A stretch of 31,991 nt of DNA from CAZRXG01 sp964603985 (GTDB lineage Bacteria > Chloroflexota > Anaerolineae > Aggregatilineales > UBA3940), in assembly GCA_964603985.1 (NCBI GenBank), contig CAZRXG010000042.1:1-31991 (forward strand), in the 5' to 3' direction. The notes beneath the pieces were generated by a model. That model did no database searches. It was not told the origin of the DNA and saw nothing but the letters and a program-made list of their open reading frames with translations. Made by a program: the position numbers and the translations under genes. Shown in pieces: positions 24,852-31,991 of the stretch (the first letter of the stretch is position 1; every line of letters starts with the position of its first letter).

Positions 24852-25040
24852 CTAACGGCCCCCTGCCTGGGGATCACGACTCAGCTCAATAAACTCTTCC
24901 AGCCATTCCTTCTCGGCGGTGGCCCCCACCAGCACGGGGCACAGGACCGTGACCAGCAGGATCAGGAACAGAGTGGCGCAGGTTACCGATCTCGGCCTCC
25001 GCCTGGGCGTCGCCGTGAGCGGTCTGCCTTGGCCGTCCAC
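24852..25040 (-). CDS. Possible small single-helix membrane protein
   Basis: 62 residues from a GTG at 25040, beginning 16 bases after the PAP2-like gene stops and on the same strand. A basic, Arg/Pro-rich N-terminus (RPLTATPRRRPRS) is followed by one strong hydrophobic segment (TLFLILLVTVLCPVLVGA) and an acidic C-terminus. The positive-inside charge pattern favours a real membrane protein. The ribosome site is weak (GGGG about 9 nt). No homolog recognised. The remaining DNA between 24625 and 24851 shows nothing I can name. Confidence 0.45.
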   Translation of the reverse strand: MDGQGRPLTATPRRRPRSVTCATLFLILLVTVLCPVLVGATAEKEWLEEFIELSRDPQAGGR

Positions 25041-25056
25041 GATCAGACGCCCCGCC

Positions 25057-25545
25057 TCACGCCAGAAAGAGCGGCTGCACGCCCAGCTTCCACAAAAACA
25101 TGATGGCCACGCCGAACAGAATCCCGGTGGTGACCTCGGTGTAGCTGTGGCCGAGCATCTCCTTCAGCCGGATGTTGTGAATGGGGTGGCCGCTCAGCAG
25201 CTCGGCGATGATGCGGTTGATCATGTAGGCGTGCCGCCCGGCGGCGCGGCGCACACCCACCGCGTCGTAGACGACGATCATGGCGAAGATGACCGCGATG
25301 GCGAAGTAGCCCGATCCGAAGCCCTCCTCCAGGCCGAGGCCCGCCGCCAGCGCACTGACCATCGCCGAGTGCGAGCTGGGCATCCCGCCTGCCTCGGCGA
25401 GGTGATGCCAGTCAAATTCGCCGGTGCGCCGCCAGAAGGTGAGGGGCTTGAGGAACTGGGCCAGCGTGCCGGTGAGGATGGCGATCCACAGGATGTCGTT
25501 GGTGCCGAGGTCGCGCAGTGCGTCGACGAATGAGGTGGTGTTCAT
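25057..25545 (-). CDS. Divergent PAP2-family (YuiD/DUF212-like) membrane protein
   Basis: 162 residues. Family motifs are complete: GGMPSSHSAMVSAL (about residues 53-66), VYDAVGVRRAAGRHA (about 92-106) and LGHSYTEVTTG (about 131-141), with about four membrane helices. The SSH and late GH histidines are like those of PAP2 phosphatases, but this branch has no established reaction. Its ATG overlaps the xseB stop by four bases (ATGA), so it is translated from the xseAB message. Confidence 0.92.
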   Translation of the reverse strand: MNTTSFVDALRDLGTNDILWIAILTGTLAQFLKPLTFWRRTGEFDWHHLAEAGGMPSSHSAMVSALAAGLGLEEGFGSGYFAIAVIFAMIVVYDAVGVRRAAGRHAYMINRIIAELLSGHPIHNIRLKEMLGHSYTEVTTGILFGVAIMFLWKLGVQPLFLA

Positions 25546-25784
25546 TCCTCTGGGTCTCCGATGGGGGTTGTCTCATAGCTGCCGTCGGGGGCGGCGCGTA
25601 ACTGCTCCAGGCGCAGCTCGGCCTCGTCCAACAGCCGGGCGCAGAGTGCGGCCAGCTCCTGGCCGCGCTCGTACAGGGCCAGGGTCTCTTCGAGCGTCAG
25701 GTCGCCCTCCTCCAGACGGGCGACGACCTCCTCCAATTCGGCCATCGCTTCTTCGAACGGCGGCGGTGATTGCGCGTCACTCAT
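25542..25784 (-). CDS. xseB: Exodeoxyribonuclease VII small subunit
   Basis: 80 residues, the normal XseB size. The conserved core is FEEAMAELEEVVARLEEGDLTLEETLALYERG, a two-helix coiled structure in which the L-E-G-L-TLEE turn is the family signature. It binds the large subunit XseA in several copies; the complex degrades single-stranded DNA in both directions in DNA repair. The ATG overlaps the xseA stop by four bases and the gene overlaps the next gene likewise, so the three are translationally coupled. Confidence 0.96.
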   Translation of the reverse strand: MSDAQSPPPFEEAMAELEEVVARLEEGDLTLEETLALYERGQELAALCARLLDEAELRLEQLRAAPDGSYETTPIGDPEE

Positions 25785-26995
25785 GGCTGATCCTCGCTTC
25801 CGTGTGATTCAACCCTGGCCCGCAGGCGTCCGACGAGCAGGCGCACGTCGATGAGCTGGCCGGAGGACACGTCGGCGGCGCGGCGCAGCACCGCCCCGTC
25901 CGGCCCGCGCACGATGGCGTAGCCACGCGCCAGGGTTGACTGCGGGTTCATCGCGTGCAGCGTCTTCTGCACCCCCACCAACCGCTCGCGTCGCAGGCGC
26001 AGCCTGCTGTGTACGGCGCGCCCGGCCCGGCCCAGCAGGGCGTCGATCCGCTGGCGGGCGTTGTCGACCATGGCCTGCGGCGAGAGGCGTCGCAGGCTCT
26101 CCCCGATCCCATCAAGCACACGGCGGCGCTCGACCAGCGCCGACTCGGCGGCCAGGTCGAGACGCTGCGCCGCGTCGCGCACCCCGGCCCGCAGGTCGTC
26201 AGCCGTGAGCGGCGTGACCTGCTCGGCGGCGGCAGAGGGCGTCGGGGTGCGCAGGTCGGCGGCGAAGTCGGCCAGCGTGAAGTCGATCTCGTGCCCCACG
26301 CCGGAGACGACCGGGATGCGGCTGGCCGCGATGGCACGCACCACGCGCTCGTCGTTGAAGCACCACAAATCCTCCAGCGAGCCGCCGCCGCGTACCATCA
26401 GGATCACGTCGACGGCGGCGTGGTCGTTCAGCGCTTCGAGCGCAGAGACGATCTGCGGTGGGGCCTGGTCGCCCTGGACGGCAGTTGGTGAGAGCACGAC
26501 GCGCGCCAGCGGGTAGCGCCGGGTCAGCACCTTGAGCACGTCCTGGAGGGCGGCGGCTCCGGGCGAGGTGACGATACCGATCACCGCCGGGCGGGGCGGG
26601 ATGGGGCGCTTGCGCTCAGGGTCGAACAACCCCTCGGCCTGAAGGCGCGCCTTCAATTCCTCGAACCGGGCATGCAGGTCGCCGACCCCGGCGGGGCGCA
26701 GGCTGGTGCAGTAAAGTTGGTACTGGCCGCCCGCCTCGTAGACGCTCACGTGCCCGTGCGCGATGACCTGCTCGCCGTCCTGGGGGAGGGCTGCCTGGGA
26801 CTGGACGGCACTGCGCCACATCACGCACTTAAGCTGCGCGTCGGCGTCCTTGAGCGTGAAGTAGGCGTGCCCGCGCGGAATCCGGAAGTTCGAGACCTCG
26901 CCCTCGACCTCCAGGTCTTGCAGGCGGTAGTCCATCTCAAAGAGCTGGCGCAGGTAGCGCGTCAGCTCGGTCACGGTCCAGCGCTTGATCGTCAT
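25781..26995 (-). CDS. xseA: Exodeoxyribonuclease VII large subunit
   Basis: 404 residues from the ATG at 26995. Order: N-terminal OB-fold (VTELTRYLRQLFEMDYRLQDLEVEGEVS, about 7-100), a catalytic domain (about 120-300) with GIVTSPGAAALQD, ILMVRGGGSLEDLW, FNDERVVRAIAASRIPVVSGVGHEIDFTLADFAADLRTPTPSAAAE, then a long helical region and a C-terminal domain with LARGYAIV. Together with XseB it hydrolyses single-stranded DNA to oligonucleotides. TATACC (27001-27006, minus strand) ends 5 bases before the ATG and no ribosome site is present, so the message may be leaderless. It is first gene of the xseA-xseB-PAP2 operon. Confidence 0.96.
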   Translation of the reverse strand: MTIKRWTVTELTRYLRQLFEMDYRLQDLEVEGEVSNFRIPRGHAYFTLKDADAQLKCVMWRSAVQSQAALPQDGEQVIAHGHVSVYEAGGQYQLYCTSLRPAGVGDLHARFEELKARLQAEGLFDPERKRPIPPRPAVIGIVTSPGAAALQDVLKVLTRRYPLARVVLSPTAVQGDQAPPQIVSALEALNDHAAVDVILMVRGGGSLEDLWCFNDERVVRAIAASRIPVVSGVGHEIDFTLADFAADLRTPTPSAAAEQVTPLTADDLRAGVRDAAQRLDLAAESALVERRRVLDGIGESLRRLSPQAMVDNARQRIDALLGRAGRAVHSRLRLRRERLVGVQKTLHAMNPQSTLARGYAIVRGPDGAVLRRAADVSSGQLIDVRLLVGRLRARVESHGSEDQP

Positions 26996-27000
26996 GGCGA

Positions 27001-27006
27001 GGTATA
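27001..27006 (-). promoter_or_regulatory. -10-like element of the xseAB operon (leaderless type)
   Basis: Minus strand TATACC ends 5 bases before the xseA ATG, mirroring the spacing at mntA and murJ. A -35 is not clear. Confidence 0.4.
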
Positions 27007-27083
27007 GCTTAACACGGGCGGGGGGAAAGCAAAAACGGCGGGGTGGGCAGTTTTACCCATTTTCTCGGCACCCTGGTCTGCCA

Positions 27084-27089
27084 TATAAT
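27084..27089 (+). promoter_or_regulatory. -10 element before the lipoprotein genes
   Basis: TATAAT with only a poor -35 (TTTCTC, 27061-27066) 17 bases upstream. It lies 126 bases before the ATG at 27215 and is the best promoter candidate for the two lipoprotein genes. Confidence 0.4.
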
Positions 27090-27214
27090 GGATCTACGTT
27101 CTACCGTGTATCCAAGGTGCCGGGCGGGGAGATACACCACCTCGACGACCTCGCGACGAGGGCGCGGACGACGGATTCTGTTCCGCACACCATGCAAGAA
27201 GGGGAGGCCGAACA

Positions 27215-27895
27215 ATGGCCCGACCAACCGGGAAAACCAAACCGCCATTCCGGCGGCACACACGCACTCGTGCAGCCATACCGGTCGCGGCGGTCGGTCT
27301 GCTGGCGGCCTCGTTGGCCTGCAACGCGTTTGCAGACTCCGACCCCATATTCGGGGTGAGAGACGAGATTGACGATGCAGTCGATTGGGGCGGGACACTC
27401 CAGGCTGAAGAGACGGCGACGGCGCTGCACGTCCAGCAGACGGCGACGGCGCGCGCCCGCGGCCCGGAGAAAGATCCCGTCGATGAGGGTGAGGACGTGC
27501 CCGTCCTGCCCGACGAGGACCAGCCCGCGCAGCCGCAGGAGGAGAGCGACTCCCCGGAGGGCGAAGAAGAGGAAGAGCAGCCGGTGGTCGACTTCGGAGG
27601 CTCCTGGCACGGCCCGCCGGAATGCGGCGAGGCGGATGCGCCGTACCGCTGGAAAATCGAATTACAGCACGACCCGGACACCAATTACGTCCACGGGACG
27701 ATCTCCTTCCACGACTGCCCCGGCGGTGGGCGCGTGTCGTACTTGGTCGCGGGCTATGCAACCCCAGGGGCGTACTTCGTCGACCTGGAGGGCACCAAAC
27801 AATCCGGGCGGGGCGGGCTGGGCGGCAGCGCCCCCTCGACCCAGACCTTCCGCATCAGGCCGGGGATGCCGCCTGAGCCGAACATGGCACCCTGA
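27215..27895 (+). CDS. Probable lipoprotein with acidic linker and C-terminal beta domain
   Basis: 226 residues; GGGGAGG (about 10 nt) positions the ATG at 27215. A basic N-region and hydrophobic stretch (IPVAAVGLLAASLAC) end in Cys36, a plausible lipobox. Residues about 60-125 are low-complexity: a T/A-rich helix (EETATALHVQQTATA) and a Glu/Asp/Pro-rich run. The last about 100 residues form a compact domain with SWHGPPECG, YRWKIELQHD, HGTISFHDCPGGGRVSY and AYFVDLEG, containing two Cys. Anchored outside the cell membrane by inference. No named family. Another lipoprotein follows after 34 bases. Confidence 0.78.
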   Translation: MARPTGKTKPPFRRHTRTRAAIPVAAVGLLAASLACNAFADSDPIFGVRDEIDDAVDWGGTLQAEETATALHVQQTATARARGPEKDPVDEGEDVPVLPDEDQPAQPQEESDSPEGEEEEEQPVVDFGGSWHGPPECGEADAPYRWKIELQHDPDTNYVHGTISFHDCPGGGRVSYLVAGYATPGAYFVDLEGTKQSGRGGLGGSAPSTQTFRIRPGMPPEPNMAP

Positions 27896-27929
27896 GCCGG
27901 GCCGCGCAAATCACCCAGGAGCATCAACC

Positions 27930-29273
27930 ATGTCCACTTCGAGAAACACCCGTTTACAGAGCCTGCGGTGGCCGCTGGCGGTCATGCTGCTGGCCGTGCT
28001 GGCCTGCACAGCCCCGATGGCAGCCCCGACGGCGTCCCCCACCGCCCCGGTAAAAGATGCTTACAAGGCGGAGCCGGAGAGCAGCACGATCCGGCTGGAG
28101 GTGGTCAACGATCTGTCAGGCGACATCTGCGCGCTTTATCTCTCGCCCGCCGGGGATACCAGGTGGGGCGAGAGCTGGCTGCCGGACGGGGAGATTATTC
28201 CCGCCGGGGAAAGCCGGTCGCTCGACATCCCCCCCGGCCACTACGACCTGGCCGCCGAAGGGTGTGACCAGGAGTGGCTGGGCGAGGCGCGTGAGGTCGA
28301 TCTGACCGCCGACAGCACGTACACCTTCTCCACACCGGAGCCCTCTGAACCGGCGGGCGTCCTGATCTGGATCTTCGACGTTTGCCCCCACCCCGTCATC
28401 ACACCTGAGGACGAGGTTCTGCTGCGGGTGGGATGGAAGGCGAAGACGGCGGAGCTGGCCGAATCCAACGCGGACGAAATATCGCTGGTGGTCAGCGTGG
28501 ACGGGGAGGAGCTTGAAGGCGTGCAGGCGATCCGCCATCCTGCCGTGGTCAAGCCTACCGCCGACGAGGTAGGCTGCCAGTTCAAGGAGGTGGAGATATT
28601 CGTCTACTGGGATCTGCCCCTCGGACGCCTGGAAGCCGGGAGGCACACCATCAGAGTAGAGTACTTCACCGGGGTGCAGATTTCTGACGGCTTTGAAACG
28701 TACCAGGCCGGTTTGCTGGGGCACGCAGAGCGGACCATCACCGTGGGCGGTGAGGGTGCAGGCGAGCAGCCCGAAGAGGAGCGGGTGGCCCTCACCCTGG
28801 TCAACGATTCGCCGGTTGACATCTGCTCGGTGTGGATCGGGCCGCCCGCATCGGACTGGGACGGCGACCTGCTCGATGCGGAGAACGTCACGTTGCTCAG
28901 CGGTGAGGAATACGTCGTGTGGATCGTGCCGGGCGTCTGGGCGCTGCGGGCCGACGACTGTGACGGCAACCAGGTAGCCTTTGAGGAAGCCTACGATGTG
29001 ACGGAGACGACGGCGTGGCACATTATAGGCAGCGTCGAAGAGGAGAAGCCGTTCTGCGGCAACGGCTTCTGCGAGCCGGGCGAGAGCTACGATGACTGCC
29101 CCCTCGACTGCAACCCTCCGGCTACTTCTGGCCGGTGCGGCGATGGGCGCTGCGACGCATCCGAGACGGCGGACAGCGGCAACTTCTGCCCGTACGACTG
29201 CGGCTGGTGCGGCGACGGCTACTGCACCGACCCGGAGCTATTCAACGACACCTGCCCGGCGGATTGTGATTAG
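27930..29273 (+). CDS. Lipoprotein with two repeated beta domains and three CGxGxC cysteine modules
   Basis: 447 residues from the ATG at 27930 (AGGAG at 27917-27921); the frame is open much further upstream, but that part overlaps the previous gene. A lipoprotein signal ends in LAVLAC, followed by a Pro/Thr/Ala linker. Two related domains are seen: IRLEVVNDLSGDICALYLSP...IPPGHYDLAAEGCD (about 50-120) and VALTLVNDSPVDICSVWIGP...IVPGVWALRADDCD (about 290-360). An unrelated beta region lies between. The last about 75 residues hold three cysteine modules (CGNGFCEPGE...CPLDC, CGDGRC...FCPYDC, CGDGYC...CPADC), the type also present once at 4073. Probably cell-surface; ligand unknown. Confidence 0.85.
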   Translation: MSTSRNTRLQSLRWPLAVMLLAVLACTAPMAAPTASPTAPVKDAYKAEPESSTIRLEVVNDLSGDICALYLSPAGDTRWGESWLPDGEIIPAGESRSLDIPPGHYDLAAEGCDQEWLGEAREVDLTADSTYTFSTPEPSEPAGVLIWIFDVCPHPVITPEDEVLLRVGWKAKTAELAESNADEISLVVSVDGEELEGVQAIRHPAVVKPTADEVGCQFKEVEIFVYWDLPLGRLEAGRHTIRVEYFTGVQISDGFETYQAGLLGHAERTITVGGEGAGEQPEEERVALTLVNDSPVDICSVWIGPPASDWDGDLLDAENVTLLSGEEYVVWIVPGVWALRADDCDGNQVAFEEAYDVTETTAWHIIGSVEEEKPFCGNGFCEPGESYDDCPLDCNPPATSGRCGDGRCDASETADSGNFCPYDCGWCGDGYCTDPELFNDTCPADCD

Positions 29274-29330
29274 GGCATAGCTCGCTCGTCAGACGGCATC
29301 GATCATCCGGCACCGTCCCAGGAGCCGGGG

Positions 29331-29336
29331 TATAAT
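29331..29336 (+). promoter_or_regulatory. -10 element before the second R-M operon
   Basis: Perfect TATAAT 34 bases before the GTG at 29371; no good -35 hexamer at 16-18 bases. It would give a leader of about 28 nt. Confidence 0.45.
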
Positions 29337-29370
29337 TGTATCGAGCAGACCTGGAAAAAGGTGTGACAAA

Positions 29371-30870
29371 GTGCAGCTACCCCTACCGCTGGGAATAGAC
29401 GACAGCCCCAAGCCTATAGACCTCACAAGGGCTTCGTTCTCGCACGGCGACGTATGCCCCCAATCCGAACGGCTCAAACTTGAGCAGCGCTACGCCGATT
29501 TGCTTGAGGAAACCGACCGGTTTGACCGGCGGCTCGTCAGCTATCAGGGCAACAAAGGAGAGATCCTTCATAGCTGGATCAAGTACCGCGAGGGCTTTTC
29601 CGCCCAGCTTGTCAAGAGCCTGATCCGCGAGTTCGGAATTCAGCCTGGCGACACCATACTCGAGCCCTTCAGCGGTTCGGCCACCACGCTCCTGACGGCG
29701 AAGTCGCTGGGCATAGACACTGTGGGCATAGAAATACTCCCGGTGTGTCAGCTTGCCTGGGAAGCCAAGTCGCTCGTCTTCGACTACGATCTGGATCAAA
29801 TCCGGCACGTCTACGACCTGATCGCCGGGGGTGAGCCGGGTCACACCGATGCAGAGTTCCCCCACCTTGTCATTACCGAGAGCGCCTTCCCCCCCCAGAC
29901 CGAGCGCGATCTGATGTACTACACGGGCTGGATCGAAAAGCAGGACGTGAGCCGCGCAACCAAAACACTCCTGAGGCTTGCGCTCACGAGCGTTCTCGAG
30001 GAGGTCAGCTACACCCGCAAGGATGGTCAGTATCTGAGGTGGGACAGGCGCTCGGAGAAGATACAGAAGCGCAACCGGATTCGCCTCTCTCAAGGCAAAA
30101 AACCCATCAAAGGGATGAACAAGGGCAGGCTCCCACCTGTGAAGGACGTGCTGCTCTCCGCGCTTGGAACGCTGATCGAAGACATCGGTGAATTGCAGAA
30201 GCGTCCCCTCAGGGACAGCCGCCAGGAGTTGATCTACGGCAGTGCTCTGACCGCGCTCCCCCAGCTTGCCGACGACCTCTTCGCCGGGGTTCTCACCTCG
30301 CCGCCCTACTGCAACAGGTACGACTACACGCGGACGTATGCCCTGGAGCTTGCTTACCTGGGCATAGGGGAAGATGGCATCCGTGAATTGCGGCAGAGCC
30401 AGTTGTCATGCACGGTTGAGAACCGCGCAAAGGTGGATCACCTGCGCGGCTTCTACGAGTCACTGGGAGCCGGAGACCGGTTCGAGCACATACTGCAAAC
30501 CGTCCAGAACAACCCCGCCTTCGAAGAGGTGAATCATGCCTTGCAGATCAGGTGGGATCGCGGCGAGATCAACAATAAAGGCATCCTCTCGATGGTGGAG
30601 GGCTACTTCACCGAGCTGACCTTCGTTTTTGCCGAGATCCTGCGCACCTGCCGGAGTGGGGCGCACGTAGCTTTTGTGAACGACAACGTGCGCTACGGCG
30701 GCGAGGTGATCCCGGTTGACCTGCTGACCACCAATCTGGCCGATCAGCTGGGCTTTGAACCGGCCAGAGTTTACGTGCTTCCCCAGCGAAAGGGGAACAG
30801 CAGTCAACAGATGGGCCGGTTCGGGCGGGAAGCGCTGCGTAAAAGCATCACCGTCTGGAGGAAGCCCTAA
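29371..30870 (+). CDS. Site-specific DNA methyltransferase of a type II R-M system
   Basis: 499 residues from a GTG at 29371 (AAAGGTG upstream). SAM-binding motif I is EPFSGSATT (from Glu98), with AKSLGIDTVGIE following. Catalytic motif IV is TSPPYCNRYDYTR (S310-P-P-Y313). The SPPY form is typical of N4-cytosine and some N6-adenine enzymes. The long separation, about 210 residues with motif I first, accommodates a target-recognition region. The C-terminus has GAHVAFVNDNVRYGGEVIPVD. A PD-(D/E)xK endonuclease gene follows after 26 bases, so the pair is a complete R-M system; this enzyme protects the host sites. The modified base cannot be fixed from sequence alone. Confidence 0.92.
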   Translation: MQLPLPLGIDDSPKPIDLTRASFSHGDVCPQSERLKLEQRYADLLEETDRFDRRLVSYQGNKGEILHSWIKYREGFSAQLVKSLIREFGIQPGDTILEPFSGSATTLLTAKSLGIDTVGIEILPVCQLAWEAKSLVFDYDLDQIRHVYDLIAGGEPGHTDAEFPHLVITESAFPPQTERDLMYYTGWIEKQDVSRATKTLLRLALTSVLEEVSYTRKDGQYLRWDRRSEKIQKRNRIRLSQGKKPIKGMNKGRLPPVKDVLLSALGTLIEDIGELQKRPLRDSRQELIYGSALTALPQLADDLFAGVLTSPPYCNRYDYTRTYALELAYLGIGEDGIRELRQSQLSCTVENRAKVDHLRGFYESLGAGDRFEHILQTVQNNPAFEEVNHALQIRWDRGEINNKGILSMVEGYFTELTFVFAEILRTCRSGAHVAFVNDNVRYGGEVIPVDLLTTNLADQLGFEPARVYVLPQRKGNSSQQMGRFGREALRKSITVWRKP

Positions 30871-30896
30871 TCCAGCGCATTAAGGAACGGGAAGTA

Positions 30897-31847
30897 GTGT
30901 CCCAGAGCGGCAAAGAGCAGGACAAGCGAGAGGCGTGGCTGATCGACCAGCTCACGAAAAGCGAGTTTTTCCACCAGAAGCTTCACGAGTATGGGCTGAT
31001 CGAGGTTGCTTACGCCATTGAAGAAGTACGGGGCGAGAAGCTCAATTGGGACCTGGAAGATCTGGGTATATCTCACCAAGCATGGGGCAAAGTGATCCAT
31101 CGAGGCATTAAGCCCGTCCGGGTCTTTGCTCACCCCCACCTTCTGACGACCATCCCCCGCGCCACTGCCTACTACAGGGGCCTGGCAATGGTGTCACAAA
31201 AGTCCATGAGGAACATCCGGTTAAACGTCGATCACTTCGAGGCCGGCCAGAGAGTGCCCGATGACCGGACTGCTCAAGCTGTTGCCCGCCGTCTGAACGA
31301 GCTGATCAGCCGCCTGGTTGAGTCAGACGAGCAGATCGACGAGCGCGAGTTCGACCTGTGGCGTGGCATGACGGCGGGGGCGCAGGCCCAGGGGTCGTGG
31401 CAAAACAGAAAAGGGGCTATTGTTGAAGAGCATGTGAAGGAACTGATCCGGCACAGAACCCGCGAAAGGGAGCTGATAGTCCGTGAAGAAGCCGAAGGTG
31501 CCACAGCCTTCTTGCATGATGGCCGCACGCTCCACTACGGCAGTGAACCTGACATCGCGGTCTACGGCCAGAACGACGAGATCCTGGCCGCCGTAGAAAT
31601 CAAGGGCGGGATAGACCCGGCCGGGGTCCTGGAACGTGTGGGGGCGGCCATCAAAAGCCTGAGCCGGGCTAAACAGGAGAACCCGGCAGCGGTGACCGTC
31701 CTGATCATGTACGGCGTGTCTATGAGCGAACAGGCCCGGCAGGATCTGCAAGCTCACCGGAGCGACATTGATCGCTGGTTCACCATCGAAGACGTGCTGA
31801 ACAGCGAAGACACCCAAGCGCGCATTTATGACCTGCTCGCCATCTGA
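30897..31847 (+). CDS. Type II restriction endonuclease, PD-(D/E)xK, possibly XcyI-like
   Basis: 316 residues from a GTG at 30897, with AAGGAA 7-8 bases upstream and 26 bases after the methyltransferase. The catalytic motif is visible: P218-D219 in GSEPDIAVYG and E234-I-K236 in AAVEIKGG, 15 residues apart. The run KGGIDPAGVLERVGAA reminds me of the XcyI family (CCCGGG cutters), and the length is close to that family, but this is recalled rather than searched. The N-terminal about 150 residues are helical and may carry the recognition domain. Cleaves unmodified DNA at the site protected by the partner methyltransferase. Confidence 0.88.
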   Translation: MSQSGKEQDKREAWLIDQLTKSEFFHQKLHEYGLIEVAYAIEEVRGEKLNWDLEDLGISHQAWGKVIHRGIKPVRVFAHPHLLTTIPRATAYYRGLAMVSQKSMRNIRLNVDHFEAGQRVPDDRTAQAVARRLNELISRLVESDEQIDEREFDLWRGMTAGAQAQGSWQNRKGAIVEEHVKELIRHRTRERELIVREEAEGATAFLHDGRTLHYGSEPDIAVYGQNDEILAAVEIKGGIDPAGVLERVGAAIKSLSRAKQENPAAVTVLIMYGVSMSEQARQDLQAHRSDIDRWFTIEDVLNSEDTQARIYDLLAI

Positions 31848-31897
31848 CGCCTCTCGCCGATCCGAGGCGGGTTGACCGACGCAGTCTCCCGAATCAA

Positions 31898-31925
31898 AAG
31901 AGGCCCGCCTTGATGCGAGCCTCTT
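31898..31925 (-). terminator. Hairpin terminator between convergent genes
   Basis: AAGAGGC (31898-31904) pairs with GCCTCTT (31919-31925). Read on the minus strand the stem ends in TTTT, so it most likely terminates the gene ending at 31946; it could also serve the endonuclease gene. Confidence 0.5.
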
Positions 31926-31945
31926 CCCGGTGACCTGCCCTCCGG

Positions 31946-31991
31946 CTAGATCTCTTCGTCGGTGTCGTCCATTATCTCGTCGTCGGTGTCG
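31946..31991 (-). CDS. Acidic C-terminus of a gene running off the window
   Basis: Read from the window edge on the minus strand the frame gives DTDDEIMDDTDEEI and a TAG stop (31946-31948), followed by a hairpin with a short T-run. The tail contains two copies of a DTD(D/E)EI unit, written in similar codons, so it may be a tandem-repeat acidic tail. Only 14 complete codons are visible, so the product is unknown. Confidence 0.5.
   Translation of the reverse strand, partial: DTDDEIMDDTDEEI

Overview
The window looks like a chromosomal segment of a high-GC bacterium, most plausibly a member of the Chloroflexota (Anaerolineae-like). This placement is inferred from protein style: lipoproteins with Ser/Thr/Pro linkers, CGxGxC cysteine repeats, an Atg22-like MFS carrier, a polyphosphate-glucokinase-type ROK kinase and a divergent PAP2 protein beside xseAB. 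It needs a marker-gene check. Core genes are GC-rich. Several islands are clearly AT-richer (789-1466, 10587-13873) and look acquired.

Layout. 1-690: end of a secreted protein. 789-4516: accessory region with an AT-rich four-helix membrane protein, an intact MntA/HepT (MNT/HEPN) toxin-antitoxin pair, a MITE-like element with target duplication, a DinB-fold protein, a transposase stub and a second, collapsed MNT/HEPN pair lying in a 383-bp duplication; then a small membrane protein with a cysteine motif. 4773-9347: an MFS transporter with a large extracytoplasmic insertion, then two Opp/Dpp-type ABC ATPases ending in a clear terminator. 9418-10397: a consensus sigma70 promoter with a GAACN4GTTC (LexA-type) box in its spacer, in front of a protein built of five Cys4 zinc-finger-like modules. 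10587-13873: a two-gene restriction-modification system (nuclease-methylase fusion plus specificity subunit with twin recognition domains). 13997-15622: murJ with a leaderless-type promoter and a sharp internal change of GC skew. 15668-24624: a duplicated-domain membrane protein, a cupin, a GEE-motif membrane protein, a ROK kinase (ppgK), an M1 peptidase lipoprotein, a GT-C-like membrane protein and a membrane protein with a helical N-terminal module. 24852-26995: minus-strand xseA-xseB-divergent PAP2 operon with translational overlaps, possibly plus a small membrane protein. 27215-29273: two lipoproteins. 29371-31847: a second restriction-modification pair (DNA methyltransferase plus PD-(D/E)xK endonuclease). 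31946-31991: the acidic C-terminus of a minus-strand gene that runs off the window.

The genes do not form one pathway. The region mixes housekeeping genes (murJ, xseAB, ppgK, transporters) with defence and mobile material (two R-M systems, an intact and a broken HEPN/MNT module, MITE, transposase stub). The best candidate for something undescribed is the apparently SOS-type-controlled five-zinc-finger protein at 9418-10397. No tRNA, rRNA or CRISPR array was seen.
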